From positions 1 through 41,540 of the forward strand of contig PKUV01000080.1 of the NCBI GenBank assembly GCA_003131315.1: a stretch of 41,540 nucleotides of DNA. Reading direction: 5' to 3'. Source of the stretch: Acidobacteriaceae bacterium. GTDB taxonomy: Bacteria; Acidobacteriota; Terriglobia; Terriglobales; Acidobacteriaceae. Every line of letters begins with the position of its first letter. Position 1 is the first letter of the stretch. The notes beneath the pieces are model-generated. The model ran no database searches. It was given only the letters and a program-made list of their open reading frames with translations, and had not been told where the DNA came from. Below are positions 17,104 to 26,647 of the stretch, one piece after another. The position numbers and the translations under genes are program-made.

Positions 17104-17465
17104 TCTGTCCAGCAGAAACAGTCAGGCTCTCAGGTGATCCGGCCACGGTGAAATCCGGGAGCACTGCAAATCTCGCGATGAAGGCGTTTGCAGGGCTCAG
17201 CAATTGGGATTGGATCGGGTTGACCACGGGGAAATCGGGGGCACTCGTGACCCCAGACGCATAGATGTTTCCGGCTCCCCCCACTGCTATCGCGTTTCCC
17301 AGTGAATCACCGTAGCCCGCTGCACCCCCGTCCCAATAGGTCGAAAAGGCGAGTGCCGAGCCGTTACTGTTCAGCTCTGACACCAAGGCACTGGGTACCC
17401 CCGTCTAGAAAGTGATCTGCACAGGCCCTTGCAACGGGAAGTTCGGGGAAAAGATCTGACCTGTC
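17104..17465 (-). pseudogene. SBBP-repeat (beta-propeller) protein fragment
   Basis: Two pieces in the same orientation, separated by a stop, carry typical SBBP-repeat text: DNAYVTGQIFSPNFPLQGPVQITF (upstream piece, ending in a TAG near 17404) and NGSALAFSTYWDGGAAGYGD, AIAVGGAGNIYASGVTSAPDFPVVNPIQ (downstream piece). They continue into FTVAGSPESLTVSAGQTS, the start of an Ig-like tail usual in acidobacterial secreted propellers. The tail breaks off and joins the multicopper oxidase fragment. Confidence 0.6.
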
Positions 17466-17619
17466 ACATAGGCATTATCCGAAGAATCCGTTTCCATGTT
17501 CGCCCGTCACGCCAGCCTTGGCGGCTGCGGGCCGTTTTCCTATATCCTCTATCCTCGAAAGTACTTTTGAAACCAATCTGGAGTCGGCCTGCGGTTTCTC
17601 AGCGGCGGCTGGATCGCTT

Positions 17620-19308
17620 ATGACAGAAATGCACGTTCTCTTCCCCTTCTTACTACACGCATGTCGGCCAGTTCGGCCCCTGAGAACCGTGGCGCTCGCT
17701 ATCCTCATGGTCGCCTCGTGCCCTGGTCTGTTCGCTCAGCCACCGCGGCCGGACCCCGCTGCGATCGAAAGCGCATGGCAGAAGGCAGTGAGCAAGTACG
17801 ACGGCGCGCGCCAGGAAATTCTGGAAAACGTCGAACGGCAAGCGAACGACGGCCCATTTCGTCCCCACTGGGAATCGCTGCAGAAGTACGAGGTGCCAGC
17901 GTGGTATGAAGATGCGAAGTTCGGAATCTTCATTCACTGGGGGCTGTACTCGGTCCCTGCATTCGCCAACGAATGGTATTCGCGCAACATATATCAGCCG
18001 GGCTCTAACGAATACAAGCACCACATCGCCACCTACGGGCCACAAAGCACGTTCGGCTACAAGGATTTCATTCCGATGTTCAAGGCCGAGCACTTTGATG
18101 CGCGCGCGTGGGCGCGTCTGTTTCGCGAAGCCGGCGCAAAGTACGTGGTGCCCGTGGCGGAGCATCATGACGGCTTCCCGATCTACGACTCAAACCTCAC
18201 GGATTGGTGCGCGGGCAAGATGGGCCCCAAGCGTGACCTGCTCGGGGAATTGGCGACAGCCGTTCGTGCGGAAGGGCTTCATCTCGGCGCGTCTTCGCAT
18301 CGCGCAGAACACGACTGGTTCTTCGACGGCGGCCGCCAGTTCGATTCCGACGTGAGCGACCCGCGCTACGCAGCCTTCTATGGGCCGGCGCATTTCCGCC
18401 TGGTCAAGCCCGGATACGAGGACAGGGTATACGAAGACTGGACTTACGTTTCGCCCGAGTTCCTGGACGATTGGCTGGCGCGCACGGCCGAGATCGTTGA
18501 GAAATATCATCCCGATCTGGTCTACTTCGATTGGTGGATCAACCAGCCGTCCTTCCGCAACCACCTGGCTGAATTTGCAGCTTTCTACTACAACCAGGGT
18601 GCGAGGCGTGGCACCGGCGCGGTTATCAACTACAAGTACGACGCGCTCGAGGAACATTCCGCCACGCTCGATGTCGAGCGCGGCCAGTTGTCCGACATCC
18701 GCCCTCTGCACTGGCAAACCGACACCTCGATCAGCAACGCTTCCTGGGGATACATCGAGGGCGACACGTTCAAGTCTCCGGAGTTCATCGTTCATCAGCT
18801 CGCCGATGTGGTCAGCAAGAACGGCAACCTGCTTTTGAACGTCGGCCCCCGGGCCGACGGTACCATTCCCGAGCCGGTGCAACAGGTTCTGGGCGACGTG
18901 GGAGCGTGGCTCAAGGTGAACGGCGAAGCAATTTACGGTACCCGCCCATGGACGCGCTACGGAGAAGGGCCAACGGTAGTAGCGGGCGGCGCCTTTCACG
19001 ACACGGATACGAAACCGTACACCTCCGAAGATTTCCGCTTCACCACCAAGGGAGAGACTCTCTATGCCATCGAACTGGGTTGGCCGGCGGATGGAAAAGT
19101 GACGATCCACAGCTTGGGCAGCAGCGCACTCAAGGGTCAGAAAGTTCAGAGCGTCGACTTGCTCGGATCAGATGCGAGACTCGAGTGGCACCAGGACCCA
19201 GATGGCTTGCGAATCCAACTTCCCACTCGGCCACCCGGCAAGTATGCATATGTCTTGCGCCTTCCCCTGCAACGGGAGTCCGGCTCGACGGGAGACGCAA
19301 GACAATAG
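17620..19308 (+). CDS. Exported GH29 alpha-L-fucosidase
   Basis: This enzyme (562 residues) should hydrolyse terminal alpha-L-fucosyl residues, for example the Fuc-alpha-1,2-Gal cap of xyloglucan. A signal peptide (about 1-40, ending LFAQ) follows the ATG at 17620. The frame stays open to a TTG at 17518, but the ATG gives a sensible leader. Family blocks: KFGIFIHWGLYSVPAFANEWY (100-120), YVVPVAEHHDGFPIYDS (175-191), the nucleophile Asp304 in DLVYFDWWINQP, and SKNGNLLLNVGPRADGTIP near 408-428. The C-terminal part forms a beta-sandwich ending in QLPTRPPGKYAYVLRL. The acid/base residue cannot be placed safely because it varies in the family. It is convergent with the GH3 gene, 77 bases apart, and no strong ribosome-binding site is visible. 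Confidence 0.93.
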   Translation: MTEMHVLFPFLLHACRPVRPLRTVALAILMVASCPGLFAQPPRPDPAAIESAWQKAVSKYDGARQEILENVERQANDGPFRPHWESLQKYEVPAWYEDAKFGIFIHWGLYSVPAFANEWYSRNIYQPGSNEYKHHIATYGPQSTFGYKDFIPMFKAEHFDARAWARLFREAGAKYVVPVAEHHDGFPIYDSNLTDWCAGKMGPKRDLLGELATAVRAEGLHLGASSHRAEHDWFFDGGRQFDSDVSDPRYAAFYGPAHFRLVKPGYEDRVYEDWTYVSPEFLDDWLARTAEIVEKYHPDLVYFDWWINQPSFRNHLAEFAAFYYNQGARRGTGAVINYKYDALEEHSATLDVERGQLSDIRPLHWQTDTSISNASWGYIEGDTFKSPEFIVHQLADVVSKNGNLLLNVGPRADGTIPEPVQQVLGDVGAWLKVNGEAIYGTRPWTRYGEGPTVVAGGAFHDTDTKPYTSEDFRFTTKGETLYAIELGWPADGKVTIHSLGSSALKGQKVQSVDLLGSDARLEWHQDPDGLRIQLPTRPPGKYAYVLRLPLQRESGSTGDARQ

Positions 19309-19385
19309 CTGTTGAATATTCGTCGCGCCTGGAGCGCCCGCTCAAACAAAACGAGCAGAATCCGGTCCGTGGCTCGGCAGACGTT

Positions 19386-21593
19386 CTACTCTGGACTCAC
19401 GCTCACGACTTGTTGCAGCTTGATGTCTGCCGAAGAACTCCCCACCTTGACGTTCACCTGATCCGGTTCCACTTCAAAAGCGCCCCTGGCGGAATTCCAA
19501 TACGCGAGGGTGCTGGCTTTCAGCGGCAAGCGGACCGTCTTGGTCTCGCCGGGCTGCAGCGCGATGCGCTTGAATCCCTTCAGTTCTTCGATCGGCCGTT
19601 CCACTTTTGAGTTCACGTGTGCGACATACATCTGCACAACTTCGTCGCCCGCGCGCGATCCGGTATTCCGAACATCGACGCTCACCGTGATTTCGCCGTC
19701 GCGTTGCAGTTGCTCTGAACTCGTCCGCAGATTGGAATAGGCGAACGTTGTGTAGCTCAGGCCGTGGCCAAACGGATACAGCGGCTTTTGGCGAAAATAC
19801 ATGTAGGTGCGTCCGTGCCGGATGTCGTAGTCCATCATGGGCGGCAGCTGATCGAGCGACATCGGCCACGTCACCACCAGTCGCCCGGCGGGATTGTAGT
19901 CGCCGAACAGCACGTCAGCCAAGGCGTTCCCTTCCTCCTGGCTGTTGTGTGCCATGTGAACGATCGCGGGTACATGTTCCTCAGTCCACTGGATAGCAAA
20001 CGGGAAACTCGAGATCAGCACGACTACTGTTCGCGGATTCGCCGCTAAAACCTGCTTCACCAGTTCTTCCTGCTCGAGCGTGATGGATTTCCGGTCGATG
20101 CTTTCTTTCCCATCACTGGGCAGCGGACACTTGGCCCATCCCGCGTTGCAGGTTGGATGATTGCCGACGACCACGATCGCGACATCGGCCGCGCGAGCGG
20201 CCCTTACCGCGGAACCCCACGAATTGTCGTGCGCGAACGTCACCTTGATCCCGCCACCCAGTTTGCTCTTGATTCCGTCGAGTGGGCTCACGGCATACGG
20301 CGGCGTTCCGCTGTACCAATCAAGCGCGACCTGATCGGCATAGGGCCCAATCACCGCCACGGACTTGAGCTTGGTTCGGTCCAGCGGCAATAACTGCTGC
20401 GAATTCTTCAGCAGCACGTTCTTCAGCAACACAATCGATTCCTGCGTGATCTTCCGGGCGAGAGCTTTGTGCTCCTCGTTGTCCCACGCCGGAGCAGTTC
20501 CCTTGATCTTCGTGTAGGGGACGAGTTCCGGCGGACCGAGCAGACCAAGCCGGATCATCACGCGGTACACGCCACGCAGGTCCTCATCGAGTTCAGCGGG
20601 CTTCACGAGGTTTTTCTTGATCGCTTTCTCCGCCCCGTCGCGATACTTGTCCAGGAATTGATTGACGCCCGCATGGATGGCGCCCGCGGTCGCCTGATTG
20701 ATATCCGGGAAATATCTGTGCTCCGTGATCATGTTGGTGAGCGCGCCGGCATCGGTGCAGATGATTCCGTCGAAGCCCCATTGGCGCATGGTCATGTCGC
20801 GCAGGATGGGCTGCGCGGCCATGGGAATTCCGTTGTAGGCGTTGTAGGCCGTCATGTATGCGCGCGAGCCGCCGTCCATCACGCCCATGCGGAATGGCAC
20901 CGAGTAGTATTCGCGCAGTAACCGCTCGTCAAAATTGGAAGAAGAACCGCCGCGGCCGTCTTCGTTGCTGTTGGCCAGGAAGTGCTTCATGAGCGAGGCC
21001 GTCTGCCAGTAGTGTGGATCGTCACCCTGCAGCCCGCGGACGAAAGCGACTGTCATGGTTCCGGTCAGATAAGGATCTTCTCCGTAGGATTCTTCGCTGC
21101 GGCCCCAGCGCGGGTCTCGTGCCAGATCCGCGTTTGGGGCGCGGATCACGATGCCTTCTCGGCGGTATCGCTGGCCTTCCCCGCTTGTGGCATATTGGCT
21201 TTCGCTCTGAAAAATATAGCGGGCTTCATAGCCTTCGATGGCGGCGGCCTTCTGCAGCAGATCCGAATCCCAGGTTTCGCCGAGCCCTACGGACTGCGGA
21301 AACTGCGTGGTCGGCAACGGCTTGAGGCCGCGCCCCTCCCAGCCGCCCGGGCCGCCGAGGGCGACGCCGTGCAGACCCTCGATGTGTCCGGAACCGTGAA
21401 TTCCCAGTCGCGGTACGTCGGAAGACGTGCTGAGCGCACTGATCTTTTCGTCGAGCGTCATCAGGGAGAGGATGTTATCGACGCGGGCTTCGACCGGCAG
21501 GCTCGGATTCTGAAACGGATACTGATACTGCTGACTCCAAGCGAGGCTTGCGGCCAGCAGAACGAAGGCGAAGGGTAATCGGCGCGCGTTCAT
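19386..21593 (-). CDS. Exported GH3 beta-glucosidase/beta-xylosidase
   Basis: The start is the ATG at 21593, with GGAGG four bases upstream. It gives a signal peptide (1-21, ending LAWSQ) and a protein of 735 residues. The GH3 barrel has APNADLARDPRWGRSEESYGEDP (152-174), MKHFLANSNEDGR (202-214) and the nucleophile Asp281 in GIICTDAGAL. The second domain begins near 375 (ESIVLLKN, VAVIGPYAD). The fibronectin-III-like end (about 640-730) contains GDEVVQMYVAH and LKGFKRIALQPGE. The barrel sequence (GRSEESYGEDPYLTG) is of the kind annotated as beta-glucosidase or exo-beta-xylosidase. It ends the GH31-GH42-GH3 series on this strand, 52 bases after GH42, and would finish off debranched gluco-oligosaccharides. 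Confidence 0.93.
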   Translation of the reverse strand: MNARRLPFAFVLLAASLAWSQQYQYPFQNPSLPVEARVDNILSLMTLDEKISALSTSSDVPRLGIHGSGHIEGLHGVALGGPGGWEGRGLKPLPTTQFPQSVGLGETWDSDLLQKAAAIEGYEARYIFQSESQYATSGEGQRYRREGIVIRAPNADLARDPRWGRSEESYGEDPYLTGTMTVAFVRGLQGDDPHYWQTASLMKHFLANSNEDGRGGSSSNFDERLLREYYSVPFRMGVMDGGSRAYMTAYNAYNGIPMAAQPILRDMTMRQWGFDGIICTDAGALTNMITEHRYFPDINQATAGAIHAGVNQFLDKYRDGAEKAIKKNLVKPAELDEDLRGVYRVMIRLGLLGPPELVPYTKIKGTAPAWDNEEHKALARKITQESIVLLKNVLLKNSQQLLPLDRTKLKSVAVIGPYADQVALDWYSGTPPYAVSPLDGIKSKLGGGIKVTFAHDNSWGSAVRAARAADVAIVVVGNHPTCNAGWAKCPLPSDGKESIDRKSITLEQEELVKQVLAANPRTVVVLISSFPFAIQWTEEHVPAIVHMAHNSQEEGNALADVLFGDYNPAGRLVVTWPMSLDQLPPMMDYDIRHGRTYMYFRQKPLYPFGHGLSYTTFAYSNLRTSSEQLQRDGEITVSVDVRNTGSRAGDEVVQMYVAHVNSKVERPIEELKGFKRIALQPGETKTVRLPLKASTLAYWNSARGAFEVEPDQVNVKVGSSSADIKLQQVVSVSPE

Positions 21594-21645
21594 CGATCCT
21601 CCCCCAGTTGTCATTTCCCGTTGATGATCGTCAGCAAGACGATCG

Positions 21646-23742
21646 TCAGCGGTTATCGAGAGCGACGGCAACTCCGTATGGGGGCAGGTCGACCGCGTCT
21701 CCCTGCTTGCCGTCGAGCACGAGCTTCATGGAGTGAGGCAGATTCACTCGGCGAGTTTCCTGCGCGTAGTTGATGAGAACGAAGACTTGCTTGCCCGGCC
21801 CGATACGACGGCTGACTTCCACGCCATCGGGCACGGGGCCGAACACAGGCGTAACGCCAGATTTTTGCGTCATCCATTCGGCGGCCGTCGCCATCAGCCT
21901 GTCGTCAAGCACGGCGCCGACGTAGGTGATTCGGCCCTTGCCGTAGGCGCGCGTGATGACTGTAGGCTGATCGTCGAGCCATCCGTTGCTCTTGCCATAC
22001 TTCAGAAGAACTTCGCCGCCGGGAGCCTGACTCTTCAGTTGCTCAGCCCAGATGCTTGCTTGTCCGTTGCCCCAGACGCCGGAGACAGGGAAATCTTTTT
22101 CGAGCGCGTAGTACTGCTCGACGCGCGCACCCAGGGCGTCGATGAGGAATCCCGGCTGTCGTTGCGGCAAGAGAGCGTTGAATTCATCTTTCATGCCGGA
22201 GCGCGGACCGAGAACGAGATGGCCACCGTTGCGCACATATTCAAGCAAGCGATCCGCGAGATCCTTCGGCAGCACGTTCAGACTGGGCGCGGCCACGAGC
22301 TTGTAGCCCTCGAGTGGAGCGTAGGCGCTGACTACATCGACCGATTGGGAAAGCTGCCGCAGCGCGCGGTAATAGCTCTTCAGCAGCCCGATGTCGTCAT
22401 ACTTCTCGGTATGTTTCTGAAACTGGATGGCCCAGTGGCTGTCATAGGAGTAGAGCAGCGCCACCTGCGAGAGAGGCGCAGTGTCTCGGAAACTGCTTTC
22501 AACCTTTGCGAACTCGTGCGCCGTCTGGGCGGCTTCGTCGTAGAAGGGCACGGGAGTGCCGTCGGGGCCGACGAGGACGCCGTGAATTTCCTCCTGTCCG
22601 TTAAGCGCGCTGCGCCACTGCCAATAGTTGACGTCATCGGCGCCGTGGCCGACGGCCTGCCATGCCATGGCGCGAGCCTCGCCTCGGTTCAGGAAGTTAT
22701 TGAGCGAGGACCAATTCACTGCGCCGGGCTGTGTCTCCATAATCCAGAAGTTCTGGCGCTTGAAGCCGCGGGTCAGGTCATGAGCAAGACCGTTGTATGC
22801 GGGGTCGACGTGGCCTGAGCCGACATAGTCATCCCAGGAAACGAAGGTGAGCGGCTCGGTGATCGGGTAGTGATCGAATCCATCGAAGAACCCCATGAAG
22901 TTGCCGGTGGTGAACTGACGCGCTTCGGCGTGTTTGCGGATTACGTCGACCTGATTCTGCTGGTAGAAGGTCCAGGTATAGGTGACGAATCGCTTCCAAT
23001 CGAGCATCAGCCCGGGATTGTGGCCGCCGAGTGGGATCGGGATTTCTCCCCAGTTGTCGTAGGTCTGGCTCCAGTAGGAAGTTGCCCAGTGCGTGTTCAG
23101 ATTGTCGAGCGTTTTGTATTTCGCTTTCAGCCAATCCTGAAATTGCTGGCGCGTGACCTCGTCGTAAGACATCAAGGCATAGCCATATTCGTTGTCGATC
23201 TGCCAGCCAACGACGTTGGGATTGTGCCCGAAGCGGATCGCCATTTGCTCGGCAATGCGACGGCAGAATTCCCGATAGCGCGGAGATGTAGCCGACGCGT
23301 GCGCGCGGTTGCCATGCGCAACGCGTTGACCATCTGGTTCCACTCGCAGGGTGTCGGGATATTTCTGCGTGAGCCATGCGGGCGGGGTCGCCGTGGGCGT
23401 GCCGAGGACGGAAACGATGCGATGCTTGGCGGCCAGGTTGATGGCGCGCTCCAGCCAGTCGAAATCATAGTGGCCTTCGGAGGGCTCCATCCGGCTCCAG
23501 GCAAATTCGGCGATGCGGACAACTTTCAGGTCGGCGGCTTCCATCAGGCGCAGATCTTCTTCCCAGCGCGATTCGGGCCACTGCTCGGGATACCATGCGG
23601 CGCCGACAAGAATTGCATTCTGTCCTGGGATTTGCGTGGGGATGGGCGGGGTGTGCGGCGACGCCGGAAGTTGGGCGAAAGCTGCCATGGAAAGAATAAG
23701 GACAAGACACGAGATAGCGCGGAGGAGAAATGAGCGAGACAT
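21646..23742 (-). CDS. Exported GH42-type beta-galactosidase
   Basis: The enzyme (698 residues) should remove terminal beta-galactose, such as that on xyloglucan side chains. ATG 23742 has AGGAG six bases upstream and opens a signal peptide (1-24, ending AAFAQ). The frame continues upstream to 23841 without a better site. The GH42 barrel is typical: GAAWYPEQWPESRWEEDL (47-64), FAWSRMEPSEG (80-90), acid/base Glu185 in QIDNEYG and nucleophile Glu336 in WIMETQPG. The trimerisation-type middle domain (about 410-610; LLYSYDSHWAI, GGHLVLGPRSG) and a small C-terminal beta domain follow. It lies 122 bases after the GH31 gene and is probably cotranscribed. Confidence 0.93.
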   Translation of the reverse strand: MSRSFLLRAISCLVLILSMAAFAQLPASPHTPPIPTQIPGQNAILVGAAWYPEQWPESRWEEDLRLMEAADLKVVRIAEFAWSRMEPSEGHYDFDWLERAINLAAKHRIVSVLGTPTATPPAWLTQKYPDTLRVEPDGQRVAHGNRAHASATSPRYREFCRRIAEQMAIRFGHNPNVVGWQIDNEYGYALMSYDEVTRQQFQDWLKAKYKTLDNLNTHWATSYWSQTYDNWGEIPIPLGGHNPGLMLDWKRFVTYTWTFYQQNQVDVIRKHAEARQFTTGNFMGFFDGFDHYPITEPLTFVSWDDYVGSGHVDPAYNGLAHDLTRGFKRQNFWIMETQPGAVNWSSLNNFLNRGEARAMAWQAVGHGADDVNYWQWRSALNGQEEIHGVLVGPDGTPVPFYDEAAQTAHEFAKVESSFRDTAPLSQVALLYSYDSHWAIQFQKHTEKYDDIGLLKSYYRALRQLSQSVDVVSAYAPLEGYKLVAAPSLNVLPKDLADRLLEYVRNGGHLVLGPRSGMKDEFNALLPQRQPGFLIDALGARVEQYYALEKDFPVSGVWGNGQASIWAEQLKSQAPGGEVLLKYGKSNGWLDDQPTVITRAYGKGRITYVGAVLDDRLMATAAEWMTQKSGVTPVFGPVPDGVEVSRRIGPGKQVFVLINYAQETRRVNLPHSMKLVLDGKQGDAVDLPPYGVAVALDNR

Positions 23743-23787
23743 GGACGGCTCCTGAATTCCCTTGAACTGAGTTAATGAGTTAGAGAC

Positions 23788-23808
23788 CAGCCGCGTTCGG
23801 CGCGGCTG
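23788..23808. other. Stem-loop between GH31 and GH42 genes
   Basis: CAGCCGCG and CGCGGCTG form a perfect 8-base stem around the loop TTCGG. No T-tract follows on either strand, so a simple intrinsic terminator is unlikely. It may stabilise or partly attenuate the GH31-GH42 transcript. Confidence 0.45.
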
Positions 23809-23864
23809 AAGCTGATCTCCTTCAAAGCATTGCCACTTCATCCACCAACTCCTGATTGAGGACG

Positions 23865-26240
23865 CTAGGGAGTTACAGTGATCTGTTTTCCAAAATACTG
23901 TACGACTTTGTCCGGAGTACCGGAAGGCGCGATGCCAACGCCGTGATTTTCGCCCACGAAGACGACGCGGAACGTCCGGCTGGCGAGCATTCCGGGAAAC
24001 TGGCCCTCGCGGTCGGCGATCGTGAGCACTTGTTTTGCGTCGTCCCAGCGGAAAGGAATCGTGGCGTGGACGCCGTTCTCGTAGTTGTAGTTGTCGTTTT
24101 CGTCTTCGTAGAGCGTGAACTCGCCATCCGCGCCCCGGTACACGCGCAGCTCAATCGGATCGGCGGGCTTTTCGGTCGACCACTCGACATCGGGACCCAA
24201 GGGAACGATCGAGCCGACGCGAACGTAGAGCGGCAACCGGTCAAGCGGAGCTTCCGTCGTGATCTCGCGTGCGCCATGGGCTGATGCCCCGCTCCAGAAG
24301 TCGTACCACTTCGCATCCGGGAGATAGACTTGGCGGGTGGTGGCTGCCGGCTCGGTAACCGGATTCACGAGGAACGCCGGGCCGTACATGAATTGATCCC
24401 ACGTGTTCTGCGCGCGCACATCGGTGCGGAAATCCATTACCAGCGGACGCATGGGAGTATAGCTGTCGTTCGTCGTCATCCAGGCCAGTGAGTAAGTGTA
24501 GGGCAGCAGGCGATAACGCAAACGATCGAAGCTGACGAGAATTTTCTGCGCATCGGGTCCGTACGACCAGAGTTCGTTTTCGTCGGGGCTGCGCGTGCCG
24601 TGCACCCGCAAGATCGGATTGAACGTGCCGTACTGAAACCAGCGGACAAATAGCTCGCGGAAGGCGGGATCGGTGGGACTCCCGAAGACAAAGCCGCCGA
24701 TGTCAGTGGTCCAGTAAGGAATTCCGGAAAGAGCAAAGTTCAGTCCGGCGGGAATCTGGCGACGGAAGCTGAACCAGTCGGAATTGATATCGCCCGACCA
24801 GGCGGTGACGGCGTTGCGCTGCGATCCGGCAAAGGCGGAGCGGGAAAGAATGTAAACGCGCTTCTGGTCGGACGCGCCGCGCTGGCCGTCATGCACGGCT
24901 GCGGTGGCCAGCAGGGGATAAACGTTCACGTATCGATCACCGCTGCCGATTGCCAGTTTGTGGCCCAACTGAATGTTTTCTTCCTGGCCTTCGGTTTCCG
25001 GTTCCGTCGTATCCATCCACCAGGCATCCAGTCCGATGTTGAACAGCGACGTGTCGATCTGATCCCAATAGAATTTGCGGGCTTCCGCGCTGGTCGCGTC
25101 GTACACCGCCATGGCATCGGTGTGATAGGGCGGTTTGGCGAACTTAAACTTGTCGATAAACCAGCCCTTCTTGTCCATGAAGTCGTAATTGGCCGACCCA
25201 GGCTCGAAGAAGGGCCAGATGGAAATCATGAGGTGGAAATTCTCGCGATGCAGTTCGTCGACCATCCCCTTGGGATCCGGATAGTTCTTGTTGAAGACGA
25301 ATTCGCCCTTGCGGTTCCACCAGAACCAGTCCTGCACGATGTTGTCGGCGGGGATGTGCAGTTCGCGATATTTGCGGGCGACGCCCAGAATCTCCTCCTG
25401 CGATTTGTAGCGGTTCTTGCACTGCCAGAAGCCGTAGGCCCACTTGCCGAAGAGTGGCGCCTGCCCGGTGAGGTCGCGATAGCCGGCGATGACCTTATCG
25501 AGATCAGGGCCGTAGAAAAAGTAGTAGTCGATGACGTCGGCGACTTCGGAGCTGATGTAGAGATAATTGGCGAAGCGGTTGTTGAAGCGACTGCGAGAAT
25601 CGTTGTTCCAGAAAATCCCGTAGCCGTTGCTCGACACGAGAAAGGGTACGGCGATGTTGGTATTGTCCTGCGAGATGTCGACGGATTCGCCGCGATAGTT
25701 CCATACGCCGGCCTGGTGCTGGCCGAGTCCGTAGAAGGCTTCGCGGGAGCCGTAGATGTTCACAAAGGACTCGGCGCGATAGGTGTCCTCGCCGTTCACC
25801 TTCACCGGCGTCAGCTTCCTGGTTGCCTCCTGCACGAGTTGCTGGCCGCCGAGGTCACGATAGGTAATCGCACCGTCCTTGCGAGTGACGACGACCTTCA
25901 GCTGCGATGTGGTCAGCGTGACTTCATCGTCGTTGGCCTGCATGGTGAACTTCGTCGCGGGCCAGTTCGTCTTGATGACGACGGGATCGGGACGACTCGG
26001 CGGGAAAGAAGAAGTCGGAGAGTAGATCACGTGGACAATCGAGTCCGAGCATACCTGCAGGCGAAGAGCCGCTGACTTCATGGTGAAGATCACACCATCG
26101 GCTTGTGGCTGGACTGCAACCACGGGGTTCAGTTGCGCCCATTGCGCGATCGCAGATGACACGATTCCAAACACGAAGAGCACCGCCAAGAAGGCGCGGG
26201 GGAAGAAGGCGCGAGGAAAGAAAACGTTTTTGTTTTGCAT
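23865..26240 (-). CDS. Exported GH31 alpha-xylosidase-type enzyme
   Basis: This enzyme (791 residues) is predicted to cleave alpha-linked xylose, or possibly glucose, from non-reducing ends, as needed for the alpha-1,6-xylosyl branches of xyloglucan. An unusual leader with a duplicated FFPRA precedes the hydrophobic stretch, with cleavage likely after SSAIAQ (about 33). The N-terminal beta-sandwich contains AFYGLGQHQ (168-176). In the barrel, PLFGKWAYGFWQCKNRYKS (262-280), QDWFWW (303-308), nucleophile Asp410 in WWMDTTEPE and acid/base Asp484 in WSGDINSDW are clear. PYWTTDIGGF and LRVHGTRSPDE follow, then C-terminal beta domains. The ATG has GAGG 10 bases upstream. It heads the GH31-GH42-GH3 series and is divergent from the epimerase gene. 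The WMDTTEPE region favours alpha-xylosidase over alpha-glucosidase. Confidence 0.92.
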   Translation of the reverse strand: MQNKNVFFPRAFFPRAFLAVLFVFGIVSSAIAQWAQLNPVVAVQPQADGVIFTMKSAALRLQVCSDSIVHVIYSPTSSFPPSRPDPVVIKTNWPATKFTMQANDDEVTLTTSQLKVVVTRKDGAITYRDLGGQQLVQEATRKLTPVKVNGEDTYRAESFVNIYGSREAFYGLGQHQAGVWNYRGESVDISQDNTNIAVPFLVSSNGYGIFWNNDSRSRFNNRFANYLYISSEVADVIDYYFFYGPDLDKVIAGYRDLTGQAPLFGKWAYGFWQCKNRYKSQEEILGVARKYRELHIPADNIVQDWFWWNRKGEFVFNKNYPDPKGMVDELHRENFHLMISIWPFFEPGSANYDFMDKKGWFIDKFKFAKPPYHTDAMAVYDATSAEARKFYWDQIDTSLFNIGLDAWWMDTTEPETEGQEENIQLGHKLAIGSGDRYVNVYPLLATAAVHDGQRGASDQKRVYILSRSAFAGSQRNAVTAWSGDINSDWFSFRRQIPAGLNFALSGIPYWTTDIGGFVFGSPTDPAFRELFVRWFQYGTFNPILRVHGTRSPDENELWSYGPDAQKILVSFDRLRYRLLPYTYSLAWMTTNDSYTPMRPLVMDFRTDVRAQNTWDQFMYGPAFLVNPVTEPAATTRQVYLPDAKWYDFWSGASAHGAREITTEAPLDRLPLYVRVGSIVPLGPDVEWSTEKPADPIELRVYRGADGEFTLYEDENDNYNYENGVHATIPFRWDDAKQVLTIADREGQFPGMLASRTFRVVFVGENHGVGIAPSGTPDKVVQYFGKQITVTP

Positions 26241-26647
26241 ATTACGAAGACCTCGGGGAAATCAGGTTCGTGGATCTGGAGCTTGCGATCCGATAAGAAC
26301 GCTGAAAACAGGTCATGGCGGGTACGGCACGCTCTGAACAAGCTGTTGCGCAAGTCTCCGGAAGCGATTCCGGTAGAGTGCGGCAACATCTCGACAGCCA
26401 CTCTGTCACCTTGCGGCTGCAATTGTCAATGATTAGAACGCACAGAAACGGGTCGCGCTAACCTCGTAAGCCCCTATCTGTAGTGTTCATTGCAGGCAAG
26501 AGAGCACCTCATAGGCTCTCCTAATTTGGCGTTCTTCCACACAGAATCGTCCGCCAGAAATAAGTCAACCCTTGCTTTATTCCATTGGAAACGATTACGT
26601 TAGTTCCGTCCGATTTGGACTCTATCGGCCAGGAATTGGGAGGCGCG
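26241..26647. other. Divergent control region between GH31 and aldose epimerase genes
   Basis: This gene-free stretch must contain promoters for both directions. I see a 6-base stem-loop (GAGAGC 26500-26505, GCTCTC 26515-26520) and the LacI-like operator listed separately at 26586. No strong -35/-10 pair stood out on either strand. Confidence 0.45.
26586..26599. promoter_or_regulatory. LacI-family operator candidate upstream of the aldose epimerase gene
   Basis: TGGAAACGATTACG matches the common LacI/GalR-family pattern TGNAANCGNTTNCA at 9 of 10 fixed positions, centred on the CG at 26592-26593. It lies 49 bases before the epimerase start and about 350 bases from the GH31 start. Two LacI genes lie at 36-39 kb. 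That one of them binds here is inference. Confidence 0.5.

Noticed and set aside
18190-19110. Minus-strand open frame of 306 codons opposite the fucosidase gene
   Set aside because: Antisense shadow of an intact GH29 gene.
19309-19385. GAGCG/CGCTC mini-hairpin between the convergent fucosidase and GH3 genes as a bidirectional terminator
   Set aside because: The stem is only five bases with a very short loop and there is no T-tract on either side.
24891-26075. Plus-strand open frame of 394 codons opposite the GH31 gene
   Set aside because: It mirrors the third-position GC bias of the GH31 gene, which has all catalytic residues; no motif was seen in the antisense frame.
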